Below are positions 31,083 to 42,449 of a stretch of 64,000 bases of DNA, piece after piece. The translations under genes were made by a program, and so were the position numbers. The notes under the pieces were generated by a model that worked only from the letters and a program-made list of their open reading frames with translations, had not been told where the DNA came from and did not search any database. Numbering within the stretch: position 1 is the first letter of the stretch; each line of letters opens with the position of its first letter. Source of the stretch: Stomoxys calcitrans. Its lineage: Eukaryota; Arthropoda; Insecta; Diptera; Muscidae. The stretch covers positions 50,036,750 to 50,100,749 of the forward strand of contig NC_081554.1 in assembly GCF_963082655.1 (NCBI RefSeq), written 5' to 3'.

Positions 31083-34000
31083 CTAACTCATGAGAGACAT
31101 TTCAACCACAGCCTCTACAATGTCTTCTACGCATTCAAACATTATTTCCTGAAATTCCTCATTGTCCTCCAAGTAACTCAACAACGGCTCAGTTCTATCA
31201 ACATTTTTATAGTTCTCGTCGACCATTTCTGTTGGAACTTCTAAAATTGACTTAGCCAAGGCGCGATATACATAACCAATCAGCTTGAACTCTTCATAGG
31301 ATTCCCAGAAATCGGTTTCATTAAGACCCAAACATACATCCGACTCTTTGTCACTCTTGGTGTAAAACTGCAATTGCTGCCAGTAGTACTCCAAGTATGA
31401 CTTTTCCTTCGCCACACGTTCTTCTTTGGATAGATTTAGGAATAAAGTAAATATGACATCGATAATGGGTGGACAATAACGGCAGGTCTGAAAATCCACA
31501 AAAATAGCGGAAGCTTCACTGTCCTCGGAGTTTATGAAAATATTGCCACCCCATGAGTCGCGGTGGCACACCACATTGCGATATTTTGGCGAAGGATTTA
31601 CCATGAAATATAACGATCTCAAATGGTAAGGCAACTCTTGTTCAATGAATTTTTGTGATTCCTCCGCCTGATATCGCGGATGAATTTTGGCAACCTCTAA
31701 CAAAGCTTTGAGACCAACTTGGAACCATGGTATATCTGGATGCACTGTTATCTCTTTCAGACATTCTGCGTAGTTATCTTCTATGGATTTATCATACAAT
31801 TCGTAGAGTATACTTGAGGCATGCATTGCAGCTAATCCTTTGAGTATGGGTAACATTTCCTCAACTTTTAGAGTTTCTTTGTTGGTCAACGAATGGTAGC
31901 CCAGTTCGTCGAGATCTTCCAAAACCAAAAGATGTGATGAGCTCAAGTAGACTTTGGGACACCATAGGTGAGGAGCTGAAAGTTTAAGGAAAAAGATTAA
32001 CTTGTAAATAATCAATTATTTCGAAATAATTTCTAATTCCGTTCTAGGGAATATAAGAATAACAAATAACTAAAAAAATTAACCAAACAAGTAAAAGAAA
32101 AAATTTTCAACGGCGGTTATCCCCTCCTAATGCTGGATAAATTTATGTGCTACTATTCCATGTAAAACTTCTCTACAAAGAGATGTCGCACTGCGGCACG
32201 CCGTTCGGACTCGGCTTTAAAAAGGAGGCCCTTATCATTGAGATTAAAACTTGAATCGGACTGCACTCATTGATATGTGAGAAGTTTGTCCCTGTTCCTT
32301 AGTAGAATGTTTATGGGCAAAATTAGCATTTGCCCGGAAAGGATAAACCTTGTAATACTAGCCAATCGTGGTGGAAAACGGGAATTGAAGGTACTCAGGA
32401 AGGCGAAGAGAGAGAGAGAGAGAACACCGCAGAGGGCTGGGACGAATGTTATAGATTCTAGTAGATTCAAGGGACCCTGGGCAAAATAAAGCCGAGAATT
32501 GAAAAACACTAATGATGCACTGATAGGCTGCGAAAAGTGCTCTCTAAGGATTCCAGAACCCCAAGCTCTGTGATAAGTGAGGAAGAAGGAACTTACCCAA
32601 CAAAGAGAAGATAGAACCACAAATGGAGACTCTTTTCCCATGTAGTCAGGAAGATGCCAGAGATCAAAATCGTAATACCCATTGGATCAGCATTTACAAA
32701 TCACTCTAGCAATGGCATTGCCAAAGAGCATAGTGTGGGCTATTCCCACTTTTCAGCCATTTATATCGGCCAGACCGGACTCATCATCCCGGTGCTATTG
32801 CAAAAGTCCCTTGGAGATACTCTACCTTCAAAAGTCCACCTACTGCTCAATACTTAACCAGATCCAAAGGATGGCTTCTTTGTGCATCACAGCCGCCTTG
32901 AGGACGACACCATCTGATGCATTGAATTTAATGCTACATCTAATGCCTCTGGACACTGTGGCTACCCAAATTGCAGAGACCACTGCTGTGAGGTTAAGGG
33001 AGCTTTCTCATTTTGGTCAAGTGGCGGCTAGGGACACTGTGTTACCCTTAATACAATATCCGATGTTCCAGGCAGTGTGGATAACACCCTACCTGAGCCG
33101 CTTTTTGATAAAAACTACTGTACCACTATTCCTGATAGAACCGATTGGAAGGAACTACGATATCCCTGGTAGCAGAAGTTAGACAGACTTTATACCGATG
33201 GTTCCAAACTAAATGGCCAGGTTGGCTTTGGGGTGTACTCTAAAGATCTAGAACTGGTCATATCGGAAAGGTTACCCGACCACTACAGTGTGTATCAAGC
33301 GGAGATGCTTGCAATTAAGGCAGTGATGGAATGGCTAAGATATAATGTGGACGGACAGCCAGACATCCCAAACCGCCCTCGACTGTCACTGATCTCTGAT
33401 CAACGAGGTGGCTGAACAGTTCAAAATTCACCTGTTCTGGGCACAGGGCCACAGAGATATCCCCGTGAATTGTAAAGCGGACGAGCTTGCAAGACTAGGA
33501 ACTACTCTGCACATTTCAGGGTTACTGGATTCTGTGGGTATGCCTCTAGCGACATGTGAGCTAAGTTTTCAAGACCAGGCCCGAAGAACAACGAATGATT
33601 GATGCGTCACAAACAGGGAGCTGTGAGTATTCCAAAACTAAGTGGCCTCATCTAGACTTGAAGAGGTCTACCGCATAGCTGTCATTGGCTACAAAATAGA
33701 CATCTCAGTCATTGTGTGCGTCATGACAGATCACAGGTTTAATCGGTGCTGACAGACTGAAGGTTGCCAACTTTGTAGGGTCGCAGATTAATATTTGGAG
33801 ATGTTTGAAACGGAATAAGGCCAGCGTAGCGCAGAGGTTAGCATGTCCGCCTATGACACTGAGTGGCTGGTTTCGATTCCTGACGAGGATATCAGAAAAA
33901 TTTTCAGCGATGGTTATCCCCTCCTAATGCTGGCGACATTTTTGAGCAACAATGCCATTAATAAAATACTATGGCAGCCAGGTATAAACTTCTCCCCAAA

Positions 34001-35080
34001 GAGGTGTCGCACTGCAGCATGCCGTATGGACTCTGCTATTAAAAGGAGCCCCCCATTGAATTGAATCGGACAGCACGCATTGTTATGTGAGAGAGCTCCT
34101 GTTCCTTAGTGGAATATTCATGGGCAAATTTGCATTTTATAAACGGAACTTTTTATGTGGTTTTTGTTTGTTTGTTGTGAAACCCGGGTTATTTGACGAA
34201 CTCCATGCTGAGAGCTATGTATTGGGTTGCCCAAAAAGTAATTACGGATTTTTCATATAGTCGGCGTTGACAAATTTTTTCACAGCTTGTGACTCTGTAA
34301 TTGCATTCTTTCTTCTGTCAGTTATCAGCTATTACTTTTAGCTTGCTTTAGAAAAAAAGTGTAAAAAACGTATATTTGATTAAAGTTCATTCTAAGTTTT
34401 ATCAAAAACGCATTTACTTTCTTTTAAAAAATCCGCAATTACTTTTTGGGCAACCCAATATTTATGTGGTTTTTGTTTGTTTGTTGTGAAACCCGGGTTA
34501 TTTGACAAACTCCATGCTGAGAGCTATGTTTATAATGAATATTTCTTTTACTTGCTTAGATGATAGTTATTTTAGCACACAATACTCACAATATTCTAGC
34601 AATTCTGCTAACAGCGTGCTATACAAACGACCTTCTTTGCGAAATATAACAACCTTTTCGTGTTCTTCATGGACCAAAGGCAGCTTTTTGATGAAAAATT
34701 TCAATAATGTAGCATCATCGGTTTTCAAAGCATTTTCCTCAGTTATCTCATGATTGAAATTTTCGTCTGCCTGTAAAGCCTCCTCATGTGGTAACTACAA
34801 AATCATTTGAATTTTTAAGGGGAAGCCTTATAATATGCTTTAATTTTGTTTCAATGTTCACAGCTTTAGGCATTCTCACCTCTTCATTCTCCGATTGTGT
34901 GGGTTCCCAGCACATAATGGCTAAGCGGAAATATTCACCCAAAAACCCTTTAGCCTCTTCCGCCGATGCAACGGCATAGCTTAACATTTTGAAATCTTTT
35001 TTATGGCATTTGTTGTAATTCTTTATGATTTGCCCGCAATGCTGTTTAGTGATAATAGTTGCCGGATCTCTATGGGACAT
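31083..35080 (-). CDS. EcKL/CHK-like kinase, three coding exons (gene C)
   Basis: Predicted exons on the minus strand are 34880..35080, 34590..34794 and 31083..31975. GT-AG junctions have phases 0 and 1 and the joined frame is 432 aa. The start is the ATG at 35080; the open frame upstream offers only non-ATG codons. Features are AKGFLGEYFRL, LKFFIKKLPL with the N-lobe lysine (about residue 102), LPILKGLAAMHASS, catalytic HRDSWGGN (about 273..280) and FVDFQ (about 294..298). The C-terminus is acidic (FECVEDIVEAVVEM). No signal peptide is apparent. Intron 2 (31976..34589) contains two SINEs, a LOA-like fragment and a MITE flanked by a 72-bp duplication. Introns 1 and 2 occupy the same places as in gene B, while gene B's third intron is absent. 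It belongs to the EcKinase/CHK-like family of presumed small-molecule kinases. Confidence 0.87.
32098..32335 (+). mobile_element. tRNA-derived SINE, 5'-truncated
   Basis: It starts at AATTTTCAACGGCGGTTATC and runs through GGCTTTAAAAAGGAGG to GGGCAAAATTAGC; the A and B boxes are lost. Gene C intron 2. Confidence 0.7.
32640..33790 (+). mobile_element. LOA-like LINE (family 2), RT thumb to C-terminus
   Basis: Plus-strand frames: SILNQIQRMASLCITAALRT (32850..32910), LMPLDTVATQIAETTAVRLR, then RNase H LYTDGSKLNGQVGFGVYSK (33190..33246), VYQAEMLAIKAVMEWL (33290..33340), a degraded third-aspartate strand, AQGHRDIPVNCKADELARLG (33440..33500), and a C-terminal W..LDLKRST...SLA.DI region to 33790. The same peptides occur in the minus-strand copies at 27.3-29.8 and 42.4-44.9 kb. 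Frame breaks near 33180 and 33410. Inside gene C intron 2. Confidence 0.72.
33819..34136 (+). mobile_element. tRNA-derived SINE
   Basis: A box (TAGCGCAGAGGTTAGC), mutated B box (GGTTTCGATTCC), a 30-bp body insertion near 33950..33985 and a shortened tail. Gene C intron 2. Confidence 0.75.
34148..34530. repeat. 72-bp direct duplication flanking a MITE
   Basis: The sequence TTTATGTGGTTTTTGTTTG through CTCCATGCTGAGAGCTATGT occurs at about 34150..34220 and again at 34460..34530. It differs at few positions (for example GACGAACTCC versus GACAAACTCC). The MITE lies exactly between. Confidence 0.85.
34222..34458 (+). mobile_element. Mariner-type MITE copy 7
   Basis: Intact TIRs; TA at 34220..34221 and 34459..34460. 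Gene C intron 2, 132 bp from exon 2. Confidence 0.9.
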
Positions 35081-35164
35081 AATGCGGCGGAAAGTATTTT
35101 TTGAATTTCGCAATCGAGTTCTATGGTCAATTTGTTGTTGATCTAATTTTTGGCCTTCCTCCAA

Positions 35165-35820
35165 TAATGTTTCAAAACAAACAAAAAAAAATGTTTAAAA
35201 ATTGACACTTGTTTCTGTTTTTCTTGTTTTCTTTATCGTATCACTTGACTTCGCTTATGTTTGCTTGTTTTGCGCCGCGATATTTATTCAGGTGTATGGG
35301 TGCAAATATTTTCTATGGGGTGTATTCCACAGAACGCCCGCCCGTTGTACTCTTTTCGGCTTTTAAGAATTCACTGAATGAAAAACGAATGCATTTGAAA
35401 GCTTTTCTTTTGGCCGTCTTCTGCTCTATCCCTTGAATTCTTTTTAGTTCTCTCTCGCCTTCATTCACAGGCATTTGTTTATTTATGGTGCAATCTTATC
35501 ATTTGCTCGAGTGTGGCGGCGTATGGTCAAGATACGGCATATATCGACTGGCTAAATTGTTGATAAATGCTCCAAAAAAAAAGTTTAGACAAATTAATTG
35601 CTCTTTCGATTTTTTTGGAGGTAATTAAAAAATGTTGTTGTTTTTGTCCCATACCCTAATATAGATGAAGGCGATATAGTGAAGTTATCATTCTTTTTGT
35701 AACGTGGCAAAATATTGATATCTAATCCTATACGGATAATCCAACTAGGGGAATAGGGTCATTTGTAACACGCATAATTTTTGACTGAAGGATCGGACCA
35801 TAGCATATGCAAATTGGAAA
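35165..35820. other. Upstream region of gene C
   Basis: AT-rich. A weak DINE-like string (TTTGTAACGTGGCAAAATATT) is present near 35695..35715. No coding region or clear promoter element is supported. Confidence 0.3.
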
Positions 35821-35824
35821 TCTT

Positions 35825-36152
35825 GCCCATGAACATTCCATTATATCCATTCCATTCCATACATTAAGGAACAGGGGCAAACTTCTCACATATCAATGAG
35901 TGCAGTCCGATTCAAGTTTAAGCTCAATGATAAGGGGCTTCCTTTTTATAGCCGAGTCCGAAGGGCGTGCCGCAGAGCAACACCTCTTTGGAGAGAAGTT
36001 TTACATGGCATAGTACCTCACAAATGTTGCCAGCATTAAGAAGGGAAAACCACCGCTGAAAATTTTTTCTAATGGTCTCGCCAGAATTCGAACCCAGGCG
36101 TTCAGCGTCATAGGCGGACATGGTAACCTCTGCGTTGCGGTGGCCTCCGCCA
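35825..36152 (-). mobile_element. tRNA-derived SINE, minus orientation
   Basis: Complement of the family: B box (GGTTCGAAT) near 36084..36092 and A-box region near 36120..36140. Contains a 20-bp duplication of CCATTCCATT in the tail at 35840..35860. Confidence 0.78.
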
Positions 36153-36178
36153 TAGCATTAACTGCGTCAAAAATATAG

Positions 36179-37488
36179 TAAAGAGTGATTTGTTAAGAGC
36201 TTGATAACTTTTTTTTTAAAAAAAACGCATAAAATTTGCGAAATCTCATCGGTTCTTTATTTGAAACGTTAGATTGGTCCATGACATTTACTTTTTGAAG
36301 ATAATTTCATTTAAATGTTGACCGCGGCTGCGTCTTAGGTGGTCCATTCGGAAAGTCCAATTTTGGGCAACTTTTTCGAGCATTTCGGCCGGAATAGCCC
36401 GAATTTCTTCGGAAATGTTGTCTTCCAAAGCTGGAATAGTTGCTGGCTTATTTCTGTAGACTTTAGACTTGACGTAGCCCCACAAAAAATAGTCTAAAGG
36501 CGTCAAATCGCATGATCTTGGTGGCCAACTTACCGGTCCATTTCTTGAGATGAATTGTTCTCCGAAGTTTTCCCTCAAAATGGCCATAGAATCGCGAGCT
36601 GTGTGGCATGTAGCGCCATCTTGTTGAAACCACATGTCAACCAAGTTCAGTTCTTCCATTTTTGGCAACAAAAAGTTTGTTAGCATCGAACGATAGCGAT
36701 CGCCATTCACCGTAACGTTGCGTCCAACAGCATCTTTGAAAAAATACGGTCCAATGATTCCACCAGCGTACAAACCACACCAAACAGTGCATTTTTCGGG
36801 ATGCATGGGCAGTTCTTGAACGGCTTCTGGTTGCTCTTCACTCCAAATGCGGCAATTTTGCTTATTTACGTAGCCATTCAACCAGAAATGAGCCTCATCG
36901 CTGAACAAAATTTGTCGATAAAAAAGCGGATTTTCTGCCAACTTTTCTAGGGTCCATTCACTGAAAATTCGACGTTGTGGCAGATCGTTCGGCTTCAGTT
37001 CTTGCACGAGCTGTATTTTATACGGTTTTACACCAAGATCTTTGCGTAAAATCTTCCATGTGGTCGAATAACACAAACCCAATTGCTGCGAACGGCGACG
37101 AATCGACATTTCACTGTCTTCAGCAACACTCTCAGAAACAGACGCAATATTCTCTTCTGTACGCACTGTACGCATTCGTGTGGTTGGTTTAATGTCCAAT
37201 AAAGTAAACTGAGTGCGAAACTTGGTCACAATCGCATTAATTGTTTGCTCACTTGGTCGATTATGTAGACCATAAATCGGACGTAAAGCGCGAAACACAT
37301 TTCGAACCGAACACTGATTTTGGTAATAAAATTCAATGATTTGCAAGCGTTGCTCGTTAGTAAGTCTATTCATGATGAAATGTCAAAGCATACTGAGCAT
37401 CTTTCTCTTTGACACCATGTCTGAAATCCCACGTGATCTGTCAAATACTAATGCATGAAAATCCCAACCTCAAAAAAATCACCCTTTA
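36179..37488 (-). mobile_element. Mariner-like DNA transposon with intact transposase ORF
   Basis: Ends AAGAGTGATTTGTTAAGAG (left) and, inverted, AAGGGTGATTTTTTTGAGG (right) lie inside TA at 36179..36180 and 37487..37488. The element is about 1.31 kb and carries a single 361-codon transposase. Two sequence relatives in gene B intron 1 (17953 and 22260) share its 5' end. Confidence 0.85.
36288..37373 (-). CDS. Tc1/mariner-superfamily transposase, uninterrupted
   Basis: 361 aa from an ATG at 37373 to a stop at 36288. The N-terminal helix-turn-helix domain starts MNRLTNEQRLQIIEFYYQ and continues with a second helical domain rich in arginine (RRRSQQLGLCYSTTWKILRK). The catalytic triad candidates are D in ILFSDEAHFWL, D in WFQQDGATCHTA and D in SCDLTPLDYFLWG. 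There are 92 residues between the first two, and 36 between the second and the D of CDLTP (41 to the D of PLD). That differs from classic mariner DD34D and recalls the rosa/DD41D group depending on alignment. No stop or frameshift is seen. The TIRs and TA duplication suggest a young, possibly active copy. Confidence 0.88.
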   Translation of the reverse strand: MNRLTNEQRLQIIEFYYQNQCSVRNVFRALRPIYGLHNRPSEQTINAIVTKFRTQFTLLDIKPTTRMRTVRTEENIASVSESVAEDSEMSIRRRSQQLGLCYSTTWKILRKDLGVKPYKIQLVQELKPNDLPQRRIFSEWTLEKLAENPLFYRQILFSDEAHFWLNGYVNKQNCRIWSEEQPEAVQELPMHPEKCTVWCGLYAGGIIGPYFFKDAVGRNVTVNGDRYRSMLTNFLLPKMEELNLVDMWFQQDGATCHTARDSMAILRENFGEQFISRNGPVSWPPRSCDLTPLDYFLWGYVKSKVYRNKPATIPALEDNISEEIRAIPAEMLEKVAQNWTFRMDHLRRSRGQHLNEIIFKK

Positions 37489-37639
37489 AATGCCTTTACA
37501 ACTAGAAAAGCCTCGGCGAAATTACAATAAAAAAAAAATGTTGTTAATCGAATTTCTTGATCACTATCAAAGATATTCCATACATCGAATTATGTTTTTG
37601 TAGGTTCTTTCTAGCACTTTAAGCAAATAAAAAATTTTG

Positions 37640-40185
37640 GCAGCCCAAACAAAATTTTGCAAAGCCGAGGTGATCAACTTTAAAGACCCTCCAAGGGGCC
37701 ACCAAAACCTCAGCTATAACCATCTAAATCTTCGTCATGATGTTCTTATCCGTGCAAAAATGGCAGACTTATTTCCACAAATTTTTTTTTTTCATCCCAC
37801 TGTGAAACGTGGACCTAAAGACCGATCTGAACCACGGATGTCGAAAGTTGCTGTGTCAAATTTCAGCAAAATCGGATTATAAATGTGTCTTTTATGGGGA
37901 CAAGGCTTTAAATCGAAAGAGCGGTCTATATGACAGCTATATCAAAACCAGAACCGATCTAGGCCAAATTGAAGAAGGATGTCGAAGGGCTTAACCCAAC
38001 TCACTGTTCCAAATTTCGGGGAAATAGGATTATAAACGTATTTTTTATGAAGCCAGGACTTTAAATCGAGCGATCTAGACCGATCTGTGCCATAATGCAG
38101 AAGTATGTCTAGGGGCTTAACTTAACTCACTGTCCCAAATTTCAGCGACATCGGTCATAAAATGCGGAAAAACATCGGAAATAAATGCGCCTTTTATGGG
38201 CCCAAAACCTTAAATTGAGAGATCGGTCTATATGTTATATCCAAATCTGGACCGATCTGGGCCAAATTGCAGAAAGTTGTCGAAAAGCCTAACGCAACTC
38301 ATTGTACCAAATTTCGGCGACATCGGACAATAAATGCGCCTTTTAAAGGCCCAAAACCTTAAATCGAGAGATCGTCTATATGGCAGCTATATTTAAATAT
38401 GAACCGATCTGGGCAAAATTTAAGAGGGCTGTCGAAAAGCCCAACACAACACACTGTCCCAAATTTTGGCGAAATCCGCCAATAAATGCACCTTTTATGG
38501 GCCCAAAACCTTAAATCGAGATATCGGTCTATATGGCAGCTACATCCAAATCTGGACCGATGTGGGCCAAAATGCAGAAAGTTGTCAAAGAGTCTAACGC
38601 TACTCACTAACCCAAATTTCGGCGATATCGAACAATTAAAGCTCCTTTTATGGGTCCAAAACATTAAATCAAGAGATCGGTCTATATAGCAGCTATATCC
38701 AAATCTAAACTGATCTGGGTCAAATTGCAGAAATATGTCGGAGAGCCTAACACAACTCACTGTCGCAAATTTCGGCTACATCGGACATAAAATGCGCCTT
38801 TTATGGGGCCAATACCTTAAATCGAGCGATCAGTCTATATGGCAGCTATATCCAAATCTGAACCGATCTGAGCAAAATTGACGAAGGATGTCGTAGGGCC
38901 TAACCCAACTCACTGTCCCAAAATTTCGGCGACATCTGACAATAAATGCGCCTTTTATGGGACCAAAACCTTAAATCGAGAGATCGGTCTATATGACAGC
39001 TATATCCAAATCTGAACCGATCTGGGCCAAATTGCAGAAATATGTCGGAGAGCCTAACACAACTCACTGTCGCAAATTTCGGCTACATCGGACATAATAT
39101 GCGCCTTTTATGGGGCCAAGACCTTAAATCGAGCGATCAGTCTATATGGCAGCTATATCCAAATCTGAACCGATCTGAGCCAAATTGTAGAGGGATATCG
39201 AGGGGCTTAACACAATTCAATATCCATAATTTTGGCGACATAGGACTATAAATGCACCTTTTATGGGACCAAAACCTTAAGTCGAGAGATCGGTCTATAT
39301 GACAGCTATATCCAAATCTGAAACGATCTGGGCCTAATTGAAGAAGGATATCGAAGGGCCTAACCCAACTCACTGTCACAAATTTCGGCGACATCGGACA
39401 ATAAATGCGCCTTTTATAGACCCAAAACCTTAAATCGAGAGATCGTCTTTATGGCAGCTATATCCAAATCTGAACCGATCTAGGCAAAATTGAAGAGGGC
39501 TGTCGAAAAACCCATCACAACACACTGTCCCAAATTTCGGCGACAAAGGACAATAAATGCGCCTTTTAAGGCCCCAAAAGCTTAAATCGAGAGATCGATC
39601 TATATGGCAGCTATGTTCAAATCTGAACCGATCTGGGCAAAATTTAAGAGGGCTGTCGAAAAGCCCAACACAACACACTGTCCCAAAATTTCAGCGATAT
39701 CGAACTATAAATGCGCCTTTATGGGCCCAAAACCTTAAATCGAGAGATCGGTCTATATGGCAGCAATATCCAAATCTGAACCGATCTGGGCCAAAATGAA
39801 AAAGGACGCCGAGTGGCCTAACGCAACCCACTGTCCCAAATTTCAGCAAAATTGGATAATAAATAAATGGCTTTTATGCGCCTAAGACCTTAAATTGGCA
39901 AATCGGTCTATATGGTGGCTATATCAAGATAAAGTTCGATATAGCCCATCTTCGAACCTAACCTGCCTATAGACAAAAAAAAAAATCTTTCCAAAAATTC
40001 AACTCAATACCTCTATTTTTAAAGACTGTAGCGTGATTTCAACAGATAGAGGGACGGACATGACTAGATCGTCTAAGATTTTTACGACGATCAAGAATAT
40101 ATATACTTTATAGCGTCGGAAATGGGTATTTCGATGTGTTACAAACGGAAGGACAAAATGAATATACCCGCATCCTCCGGTGGTG
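37640..40185 (-). repeat. Roughly 152-bp minisatellite array in a DINE/mini-me-like element
   Basis: About 14 units, phased on ATAAATGCGCCTTTTATGGG at 37880, 38032, 38186, 38331, 38482, 38633, 38790, 38942, 39098, 39248, 39402, 39553, 39707 and 39860 (145-157 bp apart). Each unit carries AAATCGAGAGATCGGTCTAT, CAGCTATATCCAAATCTGAA, CCGATCTGGGCCAAATTG and TCACTGTCCCAAATTTCGGC. The right end has the ACAGATAGAGGGACGGAC, TATATATACTTTATAG and GTGTTACAAACGGAAGGAC core strings of the mini-me family. Noncoding; short ORFs are repeat shadows. Confidence 0.75.
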
Positions 40186-40354
40186 TGTATAAAACTAAAT
40201 ATTTGTTACATGTATTGGACATGGGTGCGTATAGTTACATTTTCATGATTATTTAATTGTACGTCATACGTCATACGCCACCTTGGTAATTGAGTTCTAA
40301 TTATGGGTAGATATGAGTTTCTACCGGGTAAATACTTAATAAATACCGTTTTTA

Positions 40355-40760
40355 TACCCACCACCATAGGATGAGTGGTATCCAAATCTAGTCATTCCGT
40401 TTGTAACACCTCGAAATATTCGTCTAAGACCCCAATAAAGTATATATATTCTTGATCGTCACGACGTTCTCAGTCGATCTAGCCATGTCCATCCGTCCGT
40501 CTGTCGACATCTCGATAGGGGTCGAACGCGTAAAGCTAGGCGCTTGAAGTTTTCCAAAGATACTTAATATTGATGTTGGTCGTTGGGGATTGCAAATGGG
40601 CCATATCGGTTCAGATTATATTCTTGATCGTCACGCCGTTCTCAGTCGATCTAGCCATGTCCGTCCGTCCATCTGTCGAAATACCTATCGAGATTTCGAC
40701 AGATGGAAAGAGAGATTTCGACAGATGGACGGACGGTCGAACCCGTGAAGCTAGCCGCTT
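40355..40760 (+). repeat. Mini-me/DINE-like core fragment with internal duplication
   Basis: TATACCCACCACCATAGG, CGTTTGTAACACCTCGAAAT, TATATATATTCTTGATCGTC and GTCCGTCTGTCGA strings. The TTCTTGATCGTCACG...CATGTCC stretch is repeated at 40450..40500 and 40620..40665. Confidence 0.6.
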
Positions 40761-40764
40761 AAAG

Positions 40765-41804
40765 TTTGCAAGATATAAGGCAATCAAAATCTTTCGTTTT
40801 GCGTGTTCGAAAACCGAAACAGGCCTGTATACTGGTATAGTTAATATTAGGAGAATCCGATTTCTGACATTTTCTACAAAGGGCAGTCACTGGCTCAGCG
40901 CCTCACCATGTTTTTATAGTTCGAGGACTATAAAATATACCTTTTAACGGGTATTAAAGGTAGTTACCTCCTGTGACACTCTAACAGGTCAATGGTCACA
41001 GTTGTGACTGGGCTGAACTTTCACAAGTTCAAGATACTCAAAATCGTTACTTACCCAGACATGCATGGGCATATCAAACTAAACTCTTTGGGCTTATGGG
41101 AGGCTGTCATGTGTGGATACATTTCTTACTATATCTCTTCAATAGGAATTGGGTTGGGTTAGAAATATATTTCTGATTAAAGGGTATCCAAAGCCCGACC
41201 CTACCAAACTTAAAGCTTTTTTACATATTTTTGCTTATTTTTGTAAAGTAAAAAAAGTATATTAAATTTTGCAGTAACATTTACTGCAACTACCCATAGT
41301 TTATGACCATACCTCTTATCTTTCCTCAGTAGTTATATCAAGATGTCTTTAGATGGAGGATATTATTTTATGATAAAAACTGCCATTGTATAAAGAAGCT
41401 TGGAGAAAAACAGATGAAGAAGATTTAATATTACCTATATAGCACTTTATATGAGTTTTATTGCAATGACAAATTACATACAAATTTTGTAGATATTAGT
41501 TATTTAACTACATATAAGACGATAGAAACTCCAAAAGACAAATTGCCCATTATAACACTACCTAAATTAGCTTTTAAGATCTCTGCATGCGTCTAGTTAA
41601 CCATAGTTGTTGTCAACTAACTTCCTACCTAAGATTCTGCTCCTGAAATAGAAGACGCAAAGTGGCTTACGACTTCTACCTTTCGATTACTTGCAATCGA
41701 AGATTAGGCGCTTAATGTGCGATTTCATTGAGAGGTGGGAATTTTAGTTTTGATGGACCTTATAATGAAGAGCAGTTGGGAAAGATATAACTACGGAAAA
41801 ATTA
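40765..41804. other. AT-rich spacer, nothing recognised
   Basis: No coherent ORF. Only short T-rich tracts were seen. Confidence 0.3.
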
Positions 41805-42042
41805 TTGGGTTGCCCAAAAAGTAATTGCGGATTTTTCATATAGTCGGCGTTGAAAAATTTTTTCACAGCTTGTGACTCTGTAATTGCATTCTTTCTTCTG
41901 TCAGTTATCAGCTGTTACTTTTAGCTTGTTTTCGAAAAAAAAGTGTAAAAAAAGTACATTTGATTAAAGTTCATTCTAAGTTTTATTAAAAATGCATTTT
42001 CTTTCTTTTAAAAAATCCGCAATTACTTTTTGGGCAACCCAA
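41805..42042 (+). mobile_element. Mariner-type MITE copy 8
   Basis: Intact TIRs; TA at 41803..41804 and 42043..42044. Confidence 0.9.
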
Positions 42043-42044
42043 TA

Positions 42045-42270
42045 ATTGTTTGGCCGATTTCCATAAATTTTTTTTCAATTTTTGGAAGTGATCAAGAATT
42101 AACCTTACTTTTGCTCTACGGGCCTTTGTTAAGGAGATATGGCAATTTTGGGGAAAAATCCATTTTTTGGTCGATTTTCATCTATTTTTTGAATTTTTGA
42201 AAGTGATCAATAATTAACCTTCCTTTGCTCTACGAGGGTTAGTTAAGGAGATTTGGCCATTTTTAGTTTT
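42045..42270. repeat. Two tandem units of about 115 bp
   Basis: GGCCGATTTCCATAAATTTT...AAGTGATCAAGAATTAACC...TTAAGGAGATATGGC is followed by the related GGTCGATTTTCATCTATTTT...AAGTGATCAATAATTAACC...TTAAGGAGATTTGGC. No family recognised. Confidence 0.55.
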
Positions 42271-42449
42271 CTTAGTGTCAGAAAAAGGAAAATGCCTTCT
42301 AATTCCTACCGTTGAACCATCCAGATCGCGTTAAAAAACTCAACAACTTGCGAATGTTCACATCCGCAAAATCAGGTTCTCATTTCTTTGAGAACCTGAA
42401 ATGGAACTCCTTCTGACTGCTAGTAAGGGACACACACAGAAGGTGTTCT

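Noticed and set aside
35081..35164. Longer N-terminus for gene C
   Set aside because: The upstream in-frame extension begins with a TTG, not an ATG, and does not resemble the family; the ATG at 35080 is used.
38359..39678. Several 65-133 codon frames with RFGYSCHIDRSLDL repeats
   Set aside because: They are antisense reads of the 152-bp minisatellite; the periodic peptide follows from DNA repetition.
37640..40185. CRISPR-like regular spacing
   Set aside because: The whole 152-bp unit is repeated, with no unique spacers and no cas genes, in an insect genome.
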